Source: Algorimicrobium hallyeonense (lineage in GTDB: Bacteria; Bacteroidota; Bacteroidia; Flavobacteriales; Flavobacteriaceae). From it: 64,000 bases of DNA. The notes below the pieces were generated by a model. It saw only the letters and a list, made by a program, of their open reading frames with translations. It did not search any database and was not told where the DNA came from. The stretch spans positions 1,054,001 to 1,118,000 of the forward strand of contig NZ_JBHSLA010000001.1 in NCBI RefSeq assembly GCF_042657385.1, given 5' to 3'. Below, piece by piece: positions 34,444 through 42,768 of this stretch; position 1 is the first letter of the stretch, and each line of letters begins with the position of its first letter. Both the position numbers and the translations under genes were made by a program.

Positions 34444-35346
34444 TTATTGGCGTGTATAGGTTATAAACGAAAAATCATGAGCATGCTTATCATCTTTTGG
34501 ATGTGTAGTTTTGGTAACTTCTTTCCAGATAGATAGATCTATTTCTGGGAAAAATGTATCGGCTTCAAAACTGGAATGCACCCGTGTTATTTCTAACTTA
34601 TTAGCAAAAGGCATAGCTTGCTTGTATATTTCGCCGCCTCCAATTATAAATGGTTGACTGTCTGCTCGCGCTGCATCTAGAGCATCTTCTAAATTATTAA
34701 CAACAATAACACCAGAAGGAACTTGATAGTTTTCTTGACGGGTTATAACAATATGCGTACGGTTAGGTAAGGGTTTCGAGAAACTTTCAAAGGTTTTACG
34801 ACCCATAATAATATGGTGACCATTAGTTAAGTTTTTAAACCGTTTGAGGTCGTCACTTAAATGCCAAATTAATTGGTTGTCTTTTCCTATAGCATTATTC
34901 TCTCCAGCGGCAACTATTATAGTAATATTTGAATTTTTAGAAGTCGCTATCCGGTTTTTTTTTTCTGGTAGCGGTAAGTCATTTTCTACCTGTGTTTTTA
35001 ATTCGGCAATGCGTTGCTTTTGCTTATTAATAAGTAAATTTAATTGTTTGTCTTCCCACTTTTTACTCAACAATTTTGACGTAATAAACACATTCACAAT
35101 ATGATATATAAACAAGAATAACCAAATGCCAATAGCATATACAAACCAATCTATGTTAAATAGTTTAACACCTTCTCCAATTCCTAGAGCCGTGTTGGCG
35201 AGTATTAAAAATACGGACCCAATTAGAAAAATTACAAAATGCGCATACAAACGCTTTTTTTGTTTAATGCGGTTTTGGGCTGTTTTTAAAAGCTCCAATT
35301 GTTCCTTATCTATTGCCGTGGTAGTATCTTTTTTCTTTCCGAACAT
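34444..35346 (-). CDS. folA: 2TM-domain protein fused to dihydrofolate reductase
   Basis: A 300-residue protein in one frame. Residues 1-125 form a 2TM domain: a Lys-rich start, helices at about 35-55 and 66-88, then a coiled tail. Residues 141-300 are a dihydrofolate reductase, beginning SNITIIVAAGENNAIGKDNQLIWHL and including IIMGRKTFES and FIIGGGEIY. No ATG, GTG or TTG lies at the DHFR start, so it cannot be translated alone from a usual codon. The junction (residues 128-131) is coded by ten A in a row; with 9 or 11 A the frame stops within five codons. thyA lies 0.9 kb away, which fits a thymidylate/folate cluster. Confidence 0.8.
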   Translation of the reverse strand: MFGKKKDTTTAIDKEQLELLKTAQNRIKQKKRLYAHFVIFLIGSVFLILANTALGIGEGVKLFNIDWFVYAIGIWLFLFIYHIVNVFITSKLLSKKWEDKQLNLLINKQKQRIAELKTQVENDLPLPEKKNRIATSKNSNITIIVAAGENNAIGKDNQLIWHLSDDLKRFKNLTNGHHIIMGRKTFESFSKPLPNRTHIVITRQENYQVPSGVIVVNNLEDALDAARADSQPFIIGGGEIYKQAMPFANKLEITRVHSSFEADTFFPEIDLSIWKEVTKTTHPKDDKHAHDFSFITYTRQ

Positions 35347-35405
35347 GATTGACTGAATTTAAACAAATTTAGCTATTTTTTGCTGAATTCATATTGTGAA
35401 ACAGA

Positions 35406-36263
35406 TTAGAAATAAATGGTCATTAAAAATTTGACGGGTACTTTGGTTGGCTTACCATTTATAGAACCAGGTGCTTTCATTTTAGGCATACGCTTTAAAA
35501 CGCGAATAGCTTCCGCAGCCATTTCTCTTTTGTGTGCTTTGGCAGAAATATCTTCGGCTTTACCTTTCTCGTTTATAACAAAGCTAACTTCAAATTGTGT
35601 GCTTTTATCTAATGGGAATAATTTGTCTGCTAACTCATAATTGATACTGACTTTTAAATAGTCCATTATTTTTCCAATGGTACAATTCTTTAAATCTTCA
35701 AAGCTCACCGATTTTTCACAACCTCTGTAAGTTGGATATTGCATGTCTTTAGAAGAATTAAAACCGCTATTTGCAATTTTAAATTTTATTGGAATAAAAT
35801 AAGGAACGCTTACAGGTTCATCTTTAAAGTAACCTGGTCTTTCCATTTTCGGAATTAATTTAATAACGCGAATAGCTTCGGCTTCCAATTCTGGAAAGGG
35901 TGTTCCAGCTTCAATAGCTACAATTTCTCCGGTTTTAGAAATAATGAACTTAACATTTATTTTAACCACAGTCTCGTCAGGCAGGTCTATTTTTGCAGCG
36001 ACTTTAGTGTTAAAGTTTGCGCCAATATGTTTGTTTAGTTTTTTATTTAAACATTCTTTTTGAGCTTTGTTGTCTAGATTTTTACTACAGCCTTTATAAA
36101 TGGGAACATTTTCTATGATAGAAAATGATGTCACATCCGAATCAACAGAGCCTTCGAAATTAGACGTATCTTGAGTATCTTTCAAGTCTTCTGAATTTGT
36201 GTTTTCTTGTGAAAAGATAGAGAGACTAAAAAGGATCGAGAATAGGAATAGTAAGTTTTTCAT
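35406..36263 (-). CDS. Secreted protein with two TonB-C-terminal-like domains
   Basis: A 285-residue protein with a clear N-terminal signal peptide (MKNLLFLFSILFSLSIFSQ). It contains two copies of a domain of about 110 residues, each beginning (Y)-x-(Y/G)-C-(S/E) with YKGCSKNLD and YRGCEKSVS, and ending with a VK-x-x-x-F-I pattern (VVKINVKFIISKTGEIVAIEA and FEVSFVINEKGKAEDISA), which resembles the TonB C-terminal domain. It sits between thyA and the DHFR fusion. No TonB-partner genes are near. Its periplasmic role is inferred from the domain. Confidence 0.6.
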   Translation of the reverse strand: MKNLLFLFSILFSLSIFSQENTNSEDLKDTQDTSNFEGSVDSDVTSFSIIENVPIYKGCSKNLDNKAQKECLNKKLNKHIGANFNTKVAAKIDLPDETVVKINVKFIISKTGEIVAIEAGTPFPELEAEAIRVIKLIPKMERPGYFKDEPVSVPYFIPIKFKIANSGFNSSKDMQYPTYRGCEKSVSFEDLKNCTIGKIMDYLKVSINYELADKLFPLDKSTQFEVSFVINEKGKAEDISAKAHKREMAAEAIRVLKRMPKMKAPGSINGKPTKVPVKFLMTIYF

Positions 36264-36272
36264 GGAGGGGTT

Positions 36273-37097
36273 TTAAATGGCCACTTTTCCTTTAATATGA
36301 GGATGTGGATTGTAATCTTCCAACGTAAAATCTTCAAATTTGAAATCGAAGATATCTTTTACATCTGGATTAATTTTCATTTTAGGTAAAGGTCTGATGT
36401 CACGAGATAATTGCAATTCCAATTGTTCTACGTGATTATTATAAATATGTGCATCACCAAAGGTGTGGATAAATTCGCCAGCCTCATAACCACAAACTTG
36501 TGCTATCATCATAGTGAAAAGCGCATAGGAACCAATATTGAAAGGAACACCTAAAAATATATCAGCACTACGTTGGTATAATTGGCAAGACAACTTACCA
36601 TCTGCTACATAAAACTGAAAAAAGGCATGACAAGGTGGAAGTGCTGCTTTTCCGTTGGCCACATTTTCATCAAACGATTTGGAAGTGTCTGGTAAAACAG
36701 ACGGATTCCAAGCAGAAACCAACATGCGTCGGCTATTCGGATTGGTTTTTAAAGTTTCAACAATATCTTTAATTTGGTCAATCTCGTCGTTGTTCCAGTT
36801 TCGCCATTGATGGCCGTAAACTGGTCCTAAATCGCCATTTTCGTCAGCCCATTCGTTCCATATTCTAACACCATTGTCTGTTAAATATTTGATGTTGGTA
36901 TCACCTTTTAAAAACCATAAAAGTTCGTAAATAATAGATTTTAAATGTAGCTTTTTGGTTGTAACCATTGGGAAACCTTCGCTTAAATCAAAACGCATTT
37001 GATATCCAAATACACTTTTTGTTCCAGTTCCTGTACGGTCACCTTTTTCGTTTCCGTTTTCCAATACGTGCTTAACTAGGTCGTGATATTGTTTCAT
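36273..37097 (-). CDS. thyA: Thymidylate synthase
   Basis: A 274-residue ThyA that methylates dUMP with methylene-THF. Start at the ATG giving MKQYHDLVKHVLENG; a GTG four codons upstream is less likely. The motif RRMLVSAWNPS and the catalytic cysteine in LPPCHAFFQFYV are intact, followed by YQRSADIFLGVPFNIGSYA. It stands next to the TonB-like gene and near the DHFR fusion, the enzyme that regenerates its folate cofactor. Confidence 0.95.
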   Translation of the reverse strand: MKQYHDLVKHVLENGNEKGDRTGTGTKSVFGYQMRFDLSEGFPMVTTKKLHLKSIIYELLWFLKGDTNIKYLTDNGVRIWNEWADENGDLGPVYGHQWRNWNNDEIDQIKDIVETLKTNPNSRRMLVSAWNPSVLPDTSKSFDENVANGKAALPPCHAFFQFYVADGKLSCQLYQRSADIFLGVPFNIGSYALFTMMIAQVCGYEAGEFIHTFGDAHIYNNHVEQLELQLSRDIRPLPKMKINPDVKDIFDFKFEDFTLEDYNPHPHIKGKVAI

Positions 37098-37309
37098 AAT
37101 ATGTCCCACGAAAGTGGAAATCTCTTTTTAATTACACAAAAATTTCAATTATACTTGGGCGTTTGCCCCCAACAATGATAAGCTAAAATAAAGAAAAGGG
37201 TTAAATACAACGGATGTAACCTTTAAAATGATATAAAAAGTTATTAACTAGCTGACGCTAAACTGTAATAGTACTTTTAAATCGATTTTCCGTCCTTTGC
37301 AGAAGTGTA

Positions 37310-39043
37310 TTATCCAATAATCATTCCTGCAATTGTTGCAGAAATTAAAGATGCAATAGTTCCACCAATCAACGCTTTCATTCCAAATTTAGATAGTTGT
37401 TTGCGTTGGCCTGGCGCAAGAGATCCAATTCCGCCAATTTGAATACCAATAGATGCAAAGTTTGCAAATCCACAGAGCATATACGTTGCCATAATTACAG
37501 ATTTCTCGTACGTTAAATGTGTGGCATTCGCTACATTTTTTAATTCTGCTAATTGGATGTACCCAATAAACTCACTAGCTGCTAACTTAATACCTAGAAG
37601 TTGACCCATTAAAGCCATATCCTCTGTTGCAATACCAATTAACCACATTAATGGCGCAAAAATATAACCTAAAATAAATTCTAAGGATAACGCTTGATAC
37701 GGGGTGTTTGCTGCAATGACTTCATTTAATGAAGTGAAATGCCAGTTAATGTTTAAAGCTTGAATGCTAATACCGTCAAAACCAGCAATACCGCCTAGAA
37801 TGCCATTGACCATAGCTATAAATGCGACAAAAACGAGTAGCATAGCACCAACATTTACGGCTAAACGCAAACCTTCAGTGGTTCCGTTTGCTATAGCTTC
37901 CAAAATGTTAGACCCTATTTTTTCTTGGGATACGTGAACATCCGTATTAATTTTTTCTGTTTGTGGAAATAATATTTTGGAAATTACAATAGCACCTGGA
38001 GCCGCCATAACAGAGGCAGCTAATAAATGTTTGGCGTAAAAGAGTTGTAATGCCTCGTCTTCGCCACCAAGAAAACCAATGTAAGCTGCTAAAACGGCTC
38101 CAGCAACGGTAGCCATTCCCCCAATCATTACTAGGAGAATTTCAGACTTGTTCATTTTTTCTAAATACGCTTTTATTAAAAGTGGCGCTTCCGTTTGGCC
38201 TAAAAAGATGTTTCCTGCAACACTTAAACTTTCAGCTCCCGATATGCCCAATACCTTACTTAGTAGTAAACCCATTAGTTTGACTACTTTTTGAATAATA
38301 CCTAAATAGAATAAAACGGATGTTAATGCCGAAAAGAAAATAATTGTTGGCAATACTTGAAATGCGAAAATAAACCCGAAGGAAGTAACATCTAGCATGC
38401 CCCCAAATAGAAACTCGCTTCCAGCTTGCGTGTAACTTAAAATTTCGATAAACCCTTTGCCTATAAACTCGAAGATGCCTTTTATAAAACCAACTTTTAA
38501 AACCCCAATGGCAATAATGAGTTGTAAGGCTAATCCTAAACCAACCGTTTTCCAATTAATGGCTCTTCGGTTACTGCTAAATAAAAAGGATACAAAAATT
38601 AAGGTTACCATACCTAGAATACCACGCCAAAGACTATTAATAGAGAAACCTTGACTGGGAATAATGACACCGTTTTCTGAATTTGATGCAACCGTAGGCG
38701 CCGGATTTTCAGCTAAAACTGATGTGGATGATATATAGGTATAAGTAGCTTGCTTATCTTTAAAAATTAAGGTAGAATCTGTTAGTTCTTTTATTTTAAA
38801 ACGTTTAATGGAGTTTAAAGAATCGTTATAATAGAATACCAATAAGTTGTTTTGATACAAATAATCACCTTTTAAGTCCTGAATTGAATCGTTAGAAAAG
38901 GTGAATTCTCCTTTTTTAAACTCGATACTCTTATAAGGGTTTGATGTGGATTGAGACGACCATTTTTTTTCTAAATCTTGTCCGAAAGAAGTTGTAATCC
39001 CAAAAAAAATAGCTGTAATAGCTAGTAGTATATTTTTAATCAT
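37310..39043 (-). CDS. CNT-family nucleoside transporter with an N-terminal secreted domain
   Basis: I start at the ATG giving MIKNILLAITAIFFG (577 residues); the frame runs 42 codons further upstream but overlaps the bifunctional nuclease gene. A signal peptide (about residues 1-21) precedes a compact domain of about 90 residues (EKKWSSQSTSN, then LKGDYLYQNNLLVFYYNDSL), beta-rich and lipocalin-like in pattern. From about residue 135 it is a concentrative nucleoside transporter (WRGILGMVTLIF, the later NVGAMLLVFVAFIAMVNG, and GFANFASIGIQIGGIGSLAP). The extra domain faces the periplasm by inference. Confidence 0.85.
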   Translation of the reverse strand: MIKNILLAITAIFFGITTSFGQDLEKKWSSQSTSNPYKSIEFKKGEFTFSNDSIQDLKGDYLYQNNLLVFYYNDSLNSIKRFKIKELTDSTLIFKDKQATYTYISSTSVLAENPAPTVASNSENGVIIPSQGFSINSLWRGILGMVTLIFVSFLFSSNRRAINWKTVGLGLALQLIIAIGVLKVGFIKGIFEFIGKGFIEILSYTQAGSEFLFGGMLDVTSFGFIFAFQVLPTIIFFSALTSVLFYLGIIQKVVKLMGLLLSKVLGISGAESLSVAGNIFLGQTEAPLLIKAYLEKMNKSEILLVMIGGMATVAGAVLAAYIGFLGGEDEALQLFYAKHLLAASVMAAPGAIVISKILFPQTEKINTDVHVSQEKIGSNILEAIANGTTEGLRLAVNVGAMLLVFVAFIAMVNGILGGIAGFDGISIQALNINWHFTSLNEVIAANTPYQALSLEFILGYIFAPLMWLIGIATEDMALMGQLLGIKLAASEFIGYIQLAELKNVANATHLTYEKSVIMATYMLCGFANFASIGIQIGGIGSLAPGQRKQLSKFGMKALIGGTIASLISATIAGMIIG

Positions 39044-39047
39044 AAGG

Positions 39048-39662
39048 TTAGCGTTTAGAAATCTCATCGCGAATATTAGCTGCCTTTTCATAATCTTCAT
39101 TGGCAACAGCTTCATCAAGCATGTTATGAAGTTCCTCGAGCGATTTTGCTTTGTAATTCTCCTGGACACTTCCGGTTTCTAGTTCTTCGGCAATCATATC
39201 ATCTACTAAAATACTGTCTGATTCCGACTCGTCTTCATCTTCCGGATTAATTTTTAAATAAATTCCTGCTTTATCTAAAATATTCTTGTAAGTGAAAATT
39301 GGTGCCTGGAACCGCAGTGCTAAAGCAATAGCATCACTAGTTCTAGCATCAATAATTTCTTCAGCGTTGTCACGTTCACAAATAATACTGGAATAGAAAA
39401 CGCCATCCACTAGCTTATGGATGATAACCTGTTTGACAACAATATCAAAACGGTCGGCGAAATTTTTAAATAAATCGTGGGTAAGTGGTCTAGGCGGTCT
39501 AATTTCTTTTTCCAAAGCTATAGCAATGGATTGTGCTTCAAAAGCACCAATTACAATTGGCAACTTTCTATCACCATCTACCTCATTTAATATTAATGCG
39601 TAGGCGCCATTTTGTGTTTGGCTATATGAAATTCCTTTTATCTTTAGTCGTACTAAACTCAT
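39048..39662 (-). CDS. Bifunctional nuclease (DUF151) with UVR motif
   Basis: A 204-residue protein. The DUF151 domain occupies residues 1-130, with RKLPIVIGAFEAQSIAIALE and RTSDAIALALRFQAPI; in plants and mycobacteria members cleave DNA and RNA. The C-terminal 35 residues form a UvrB/UvrC-like motif (LHNMLDEAVANEDYEKAANIRDEI), and between them lies an acidic linker (EDEDESESDS). It is followed 4 bases downstream by the CNT transporter, so they share a transcript. Confidence 0.88.
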   Translation of the reverse strand: MSLVRLKIKGISYSQTQNGAYALILNEVDGDRKLPIVIGAFEAQSIAIALEKEIRPPRPLTHDLFKNFADRFDIVVKQVIIHKLVDGVFYSSIICERDNAEEIIDARTSDAIALALRFQAPIFTYKNILDKAGIYLKINPEDEDESESDSILVDDMIAEELETGSVQENYKAKSLEELHNMLDEAVANEDYEKAANIRDEISKR

Positions 39663-39781
39663 AGTATTTTAAAAAACAAAGAACTGTTTAAATTAGGACT
39701 TTACCAAACTGAACGAAACAGTTTTAGTAATTTATACCAACTTAAACAGCCCTTTTATAAATACAATTTAAAAAAATATAT

Positions 39782-40741
39782 TTACTGTTGTGCTTTAAAC
39801 TCCTTTAATTTTTCAATCAATTTAGGGACAACTTCAAAAGCATCACCTACAATTCCATAATCAGCAGCTTTAAAGAAAGGTGCTTCGGGATCTGTATTAA
39901 TAACAACTTTTACTTTTGATGCGTTTATACCCGCCAAATGCTGGATAGCTCCTGAAATGCCAACAGCAATATATAAATTGGCAGCAACTGGTTTTCCTGT
40001 CTGACCTACGTGCTCACCATGTGGTCTCCAACCTAAATCACTTACCGGTTTAGAGCAGGCAGTTGCTGCACCTAAAACTTCAGCTAATTCTTCAATCATT
40101 CCCCAATTTTCAGGACCTTTTAAACCACGACCTGCTGAAACCACTATTTCGGCATCTGCAATGGTTACTTGACCTGTTACTTTATCAACAGAATCTACAT
40201 GAACTCCTAGTTCTGGAATGTTAGGTGAAAAATCTTCCGCAGTTGCACTCGCTGCATTTTCTTTAACACCATACGCATTTTTAGAAACACCTACCAATTT
40301 CACATCGGTATCAATAGTCGTCATATTAAAAGCTTTGTTTGTAAATGCTGTACGTTTTACAGTGAATGGTGAAACATTTGATGGCGCTTCAACCACATTG
40401 GATGCAAAACCAGCATCTAAATTAATAGCTAATAAAGGTGCTAAATATTTACTGTCCGCGCTGGAGCTAAGAATAACTACTTTGGAGCCTTCTTTTTTAG
40501 CAGCTTGAGAAATAGCGCTTGCATAACCGTTTGCGTTAAATTTCTCTAATTCACTACTTGTAACTTTCAATACTTTGTCAACACCATGATTTCCAAGTAC
40601 GCTTGTGTCATCAGCGTTAAAGGTAATTGCCGTTACGGTTGTACCCATTTGTTCCGCTACAGCTTTTGCATAAGATGCAACCTCTAAAGCGGTTTTTTTA
40701 AATTTTCCTTGTTCGGATTCTGTATATACTAAAACTGACAT
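39782..40741 (-). CDS. etfA: Electron transfer flavoprotein subunit alpha
   Basis: A 319-residue EtfA with the FAD-binding C-terminal domain: VVSAGRGLKGPENWGMIEELAEVLGAA, RPHGEHVGQTGKPVAANLYIAVGISGAIQHLAGI and the final VINTDPEAPFFKAADYGIV. With EtfB it passes electrons from acyl-CoA and other dehydrogenases to ETF:quinone oxidoreductase. It lies downstream of etfB, with a gap of 77 bases and no gene between. Confidence 0.95.
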   Translation of the reverse strand: MSVLVYTESEQGKFKKTALEVASYAKAVAEQMGTTVTAITFNADDTSVLGNHGVDKVLKVTSSELEKFNANGYASAISQAAKKEGSKVVILSSSADSKYLAPLLAINLDAGFASNVVEAPSNVSPFTVKRTAFTNKAFNMTTIDTDVKLVGVSKNAYGVKENAASATAEDFSPNIPELGVHVDSVDKVTGQVTIADAEIVVSAGRGLKGPENWGMIEELAEVLGAATACSKPVSDLGWRPHGEHVGQTGKPVAANLYIAVGISGAIQHLAGINASKVKVVINTDPEAPFFKAADYGIVGDAFEVVPKLIEKLKEFKAQQ

Positions 40742-40818
40742 AAATTTTTAAATTTTAAACTCCAAAAACTAAACTCCAGAGGATTATTTACTGGAATTTG
40801 GAATTTGGATATTGTTAT

Positions 40819-41565
40819 TTATATAACTTTAGCTTCATTATGAAGTAAGTTAACTAATTCTCCAACATTATCGGCATCAATTAATTTAACGGCGCCTTTT
40901 GGAGCTGGCTTTTCAAATTTCACTGAAGCGGTTTCAGTTCCAGCATCTACTGGTTCCTTAACTTCTAAAGGTTTTTTTCTAGCCATCATTATCCCACGCA
41001 TGTTTGGAATACGTAAATCGCTTTCCTCAACTAATCCTTTTTGTCCACCAATTACTAATGGTAAACTGGTAGAAACCGTTTCTTTCCCGCCATCAATTTC
41101 ACGCATAGCTGTTGCTTTGGTACCATCTATTTCTAGACTAATGCAATTGGTTACAAAGTTTGCACCAATTAAACCAGCTATCATTCCCGGGACCATGCCA
41201 CCATTGTAATCAATGGATTCACGACCAGCAATTACTAAATCGTAACCACCTTCTTTAACTACGTTTGCTAATTGTTTGGCAACTTGGTAGCCGTCTTTAG
41301 CTTCTGTATTAACGCGGATTGCATTGTCTGCGCCAATAGCTAGTGCTTTACGTAAAGTTGGCTCTGTTTCTGGTCCGCCAACATTAACAACCGTTACTGC
41401 AGCGCCTTGCTTCTCTTTAAACCACATAGCGCGTGTTAATCCAAATTCGTCATTTGGGTTAATAACAAATTGTACACCATTGGTGTCAAATTTTGTGTCG
41501 CCATCGGTAAAATTAATTTTCGAAGTCGTATCAGGTACATGACTAATACATACTAATATTTTCAT
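40819..41565 (-). CDS. etfB: Electron transfer flavoprotein subunit beta
   Basis: A 248-residue EtfB, with MKILVCISHVPDTTSKI at the start, the AMP-binding loop region (VVNVGGPETEPTLRKALAIGADNAIRV) and the conserved GRESIDYNGGMVPGMIAGLIG segment. The recognition loop with RIPNMRGIMMARKKPL is intact. It is transcribed ahead of etfA and divergent from pdhB, an arrangement common in flavobacteria. Confidence 0.95.
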   Translation of the reverse strand: MKILVCISHVPDTTSKINFTDGDTKFDTNGVQFVINPNDEFGLTRAMWFKEKQGAAVTVVNVGGPETEPTLRKALAIGADNAIRVNTEAKDGYQVAKQLANVVKEGGYDLVIAGRESIDYNGGMVPGMIAGLIGANFVTNCISLEIDGTKATAMREIDGGKETVSTSLPLVIGGQKGLVEESDLRIPNMRGIMMARKKPLEVKEPVDAGTETASVKFEKPAPKGAVKLIDADNVGELVNLLHNEAKVI

Positions 41566-41726
41566 ATCTATATATTTATATTAAAAAGTATATTATTTTC
41601 AGGTTACGAAGTTAATTATTTTATTTTGAATATTTGCTATGCACGCATAGTAAATTTTTAAATCGAACTATGGACTAAAGTTTTTTAATTATTGTTATTT
41701 TTGTCTTTCGTAATTATGATAAGTAA

Positions 41727-42704
41727 ATGAAGACAATACAATTTAGAGAAGCGATTTGTGAAGCCATGAGCGAAGAAATGCGTCGTGACGAAAGTGTTTA
41801 TTTAATGGGTGAAGAAGTTGCCGAATATAATGGTGCCTATAAGGCATCTAAAGGTATGCTGGATGAATTCGGCCCAAAACGTGTTATTGATACGCCCATT
41901 GCCGAGCTAGGTTTTGCTGGAATAGCAATAGGATCTACCATGACAGGTAACAGACCGATTGTAGAATATATGACGTTTAATTTCTCATTAGTTGGTATTG
42001 ATCAAATTATAAATAATGCGGCGAAAATCAGACAAATGTCTGGAGGACAATTTCCGTGTCCAATTGTTTTTCGTGGACCAACCGCCTCTGCAGGTCAATT
42101 AGCTGCTACACACTCGCAAGCTTTTGAAAGTTGGTTTGCTAATACACCAGGTTTAAAAGTAGTAGTTCCTTCTAATCCATATGATGCAAAAGGCTTATTA
42201 AAATCGGCTATTCGTGATAACGACCCCGTTATTTTTATGGAAAGTGAGCAAATGTACGGTGATAAAGGCGAAGTGCCAGAAGGCGAATATGTTGTTCCAT
42301 TGGGTGTTGCAGATATTAAACGAGAAGGTACAGATGTTACTATTGTTTCTTTTGGTAAAATTATTAAAGAAGCTTATATAGCTGCTGATGAATTAGCTAA
42401 AGAAGGTATCTCATGTGAGATTATCGATTTACGTACGGTAAGACCAATGGATCGCGAGGCTATTTTAAAATCGGTTAAAAAAACCAATCGTCTAGTTGTT
42501 TTGGAGGAAGCATGGCCATTTGGAAATGTTGCGACAGAAATAACATATTTAGTCCAATCTGAAGCATTTGATTATTTAGATGCACCTATTATTAAAATAA
42601 ATACAGCAGATACACCTGCGCCTTATTCACCAGTTCTTTTTGAAGAATGGTTGCCTGATCATAAAGAAGTGATAAAGGCCGTGAAAAAAGTAATGTATAA
42701 ATAA
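41727..42704 (+). CDS. pdhB: Pyruvate dehydrogenase E1 component, beta subunit
   Basis: A 325-residue thiamine-diphosphate enzyme subunit. It begins MKTIQFREAICEAMSEEMRRDESV and has the GEEVAEYNGAYK, IDTPIAELGFAGIAIG and GGQFPCPIVFRGPT motifs. It carries the E1-beta part of the oxidative decarboxylation of pyruvate; the alpha subunit and E2 genes are not in the window. A TATTTTTG -7 element at 41696-41703 precedes it, without a clear -33 box. A terminator follows. Confidence 0.93.
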   Translation: MKTIQFREAICEAMSEEMRRDESVYLMGEEVAEYNGAYKASKGMLDEFGPKRVIDTPIAELGFAGIAIGSTMTGNRPIVEYMTFNFSLVGIDQIINNAAKIRQMSGGQFPCPIVFRGPTASAGQLAATHSQAFESWFANTPGLKVVVPSNPYDAKGLLKSAIRDNDPVIFMESEQMYGDKGEVPEGEYVVPLGVADIKREGTDVTIVSFGKIIKEAYIAADELAKEGISCEIIDLRTVRPMDREAILKSVKKTNRLVVLEEAWPFGNVATEITYLVQSEAFDYLDAPIIKINTADTPAPYSPVLFEEWLPDHKEVIKAVKKVMYK

Positions 42705-42725
42705 ATACGTATATTTTACGTTAAT

Positions 42726-42762
42726 AAAACTTCATTGGCTAGATTGTTGATGAAGTTTTTTT
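42726..42762 (+). terminator. Terminator after pdhB
   Basis: The 10-bp arms AAAACTTCAT and ATGAAGTTTT are followed by a T-tract, just ahead of the next ATG. Confidence 0.8.
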
Positions 42763-42768
42763 ATAACT

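Noticed and set aside
39044..39169. Upstream extension of the CNT transporter ORF
   Set aside because: It overlaps the bifunctional nuclease gene, and the signal peptide begins at the later ATG.
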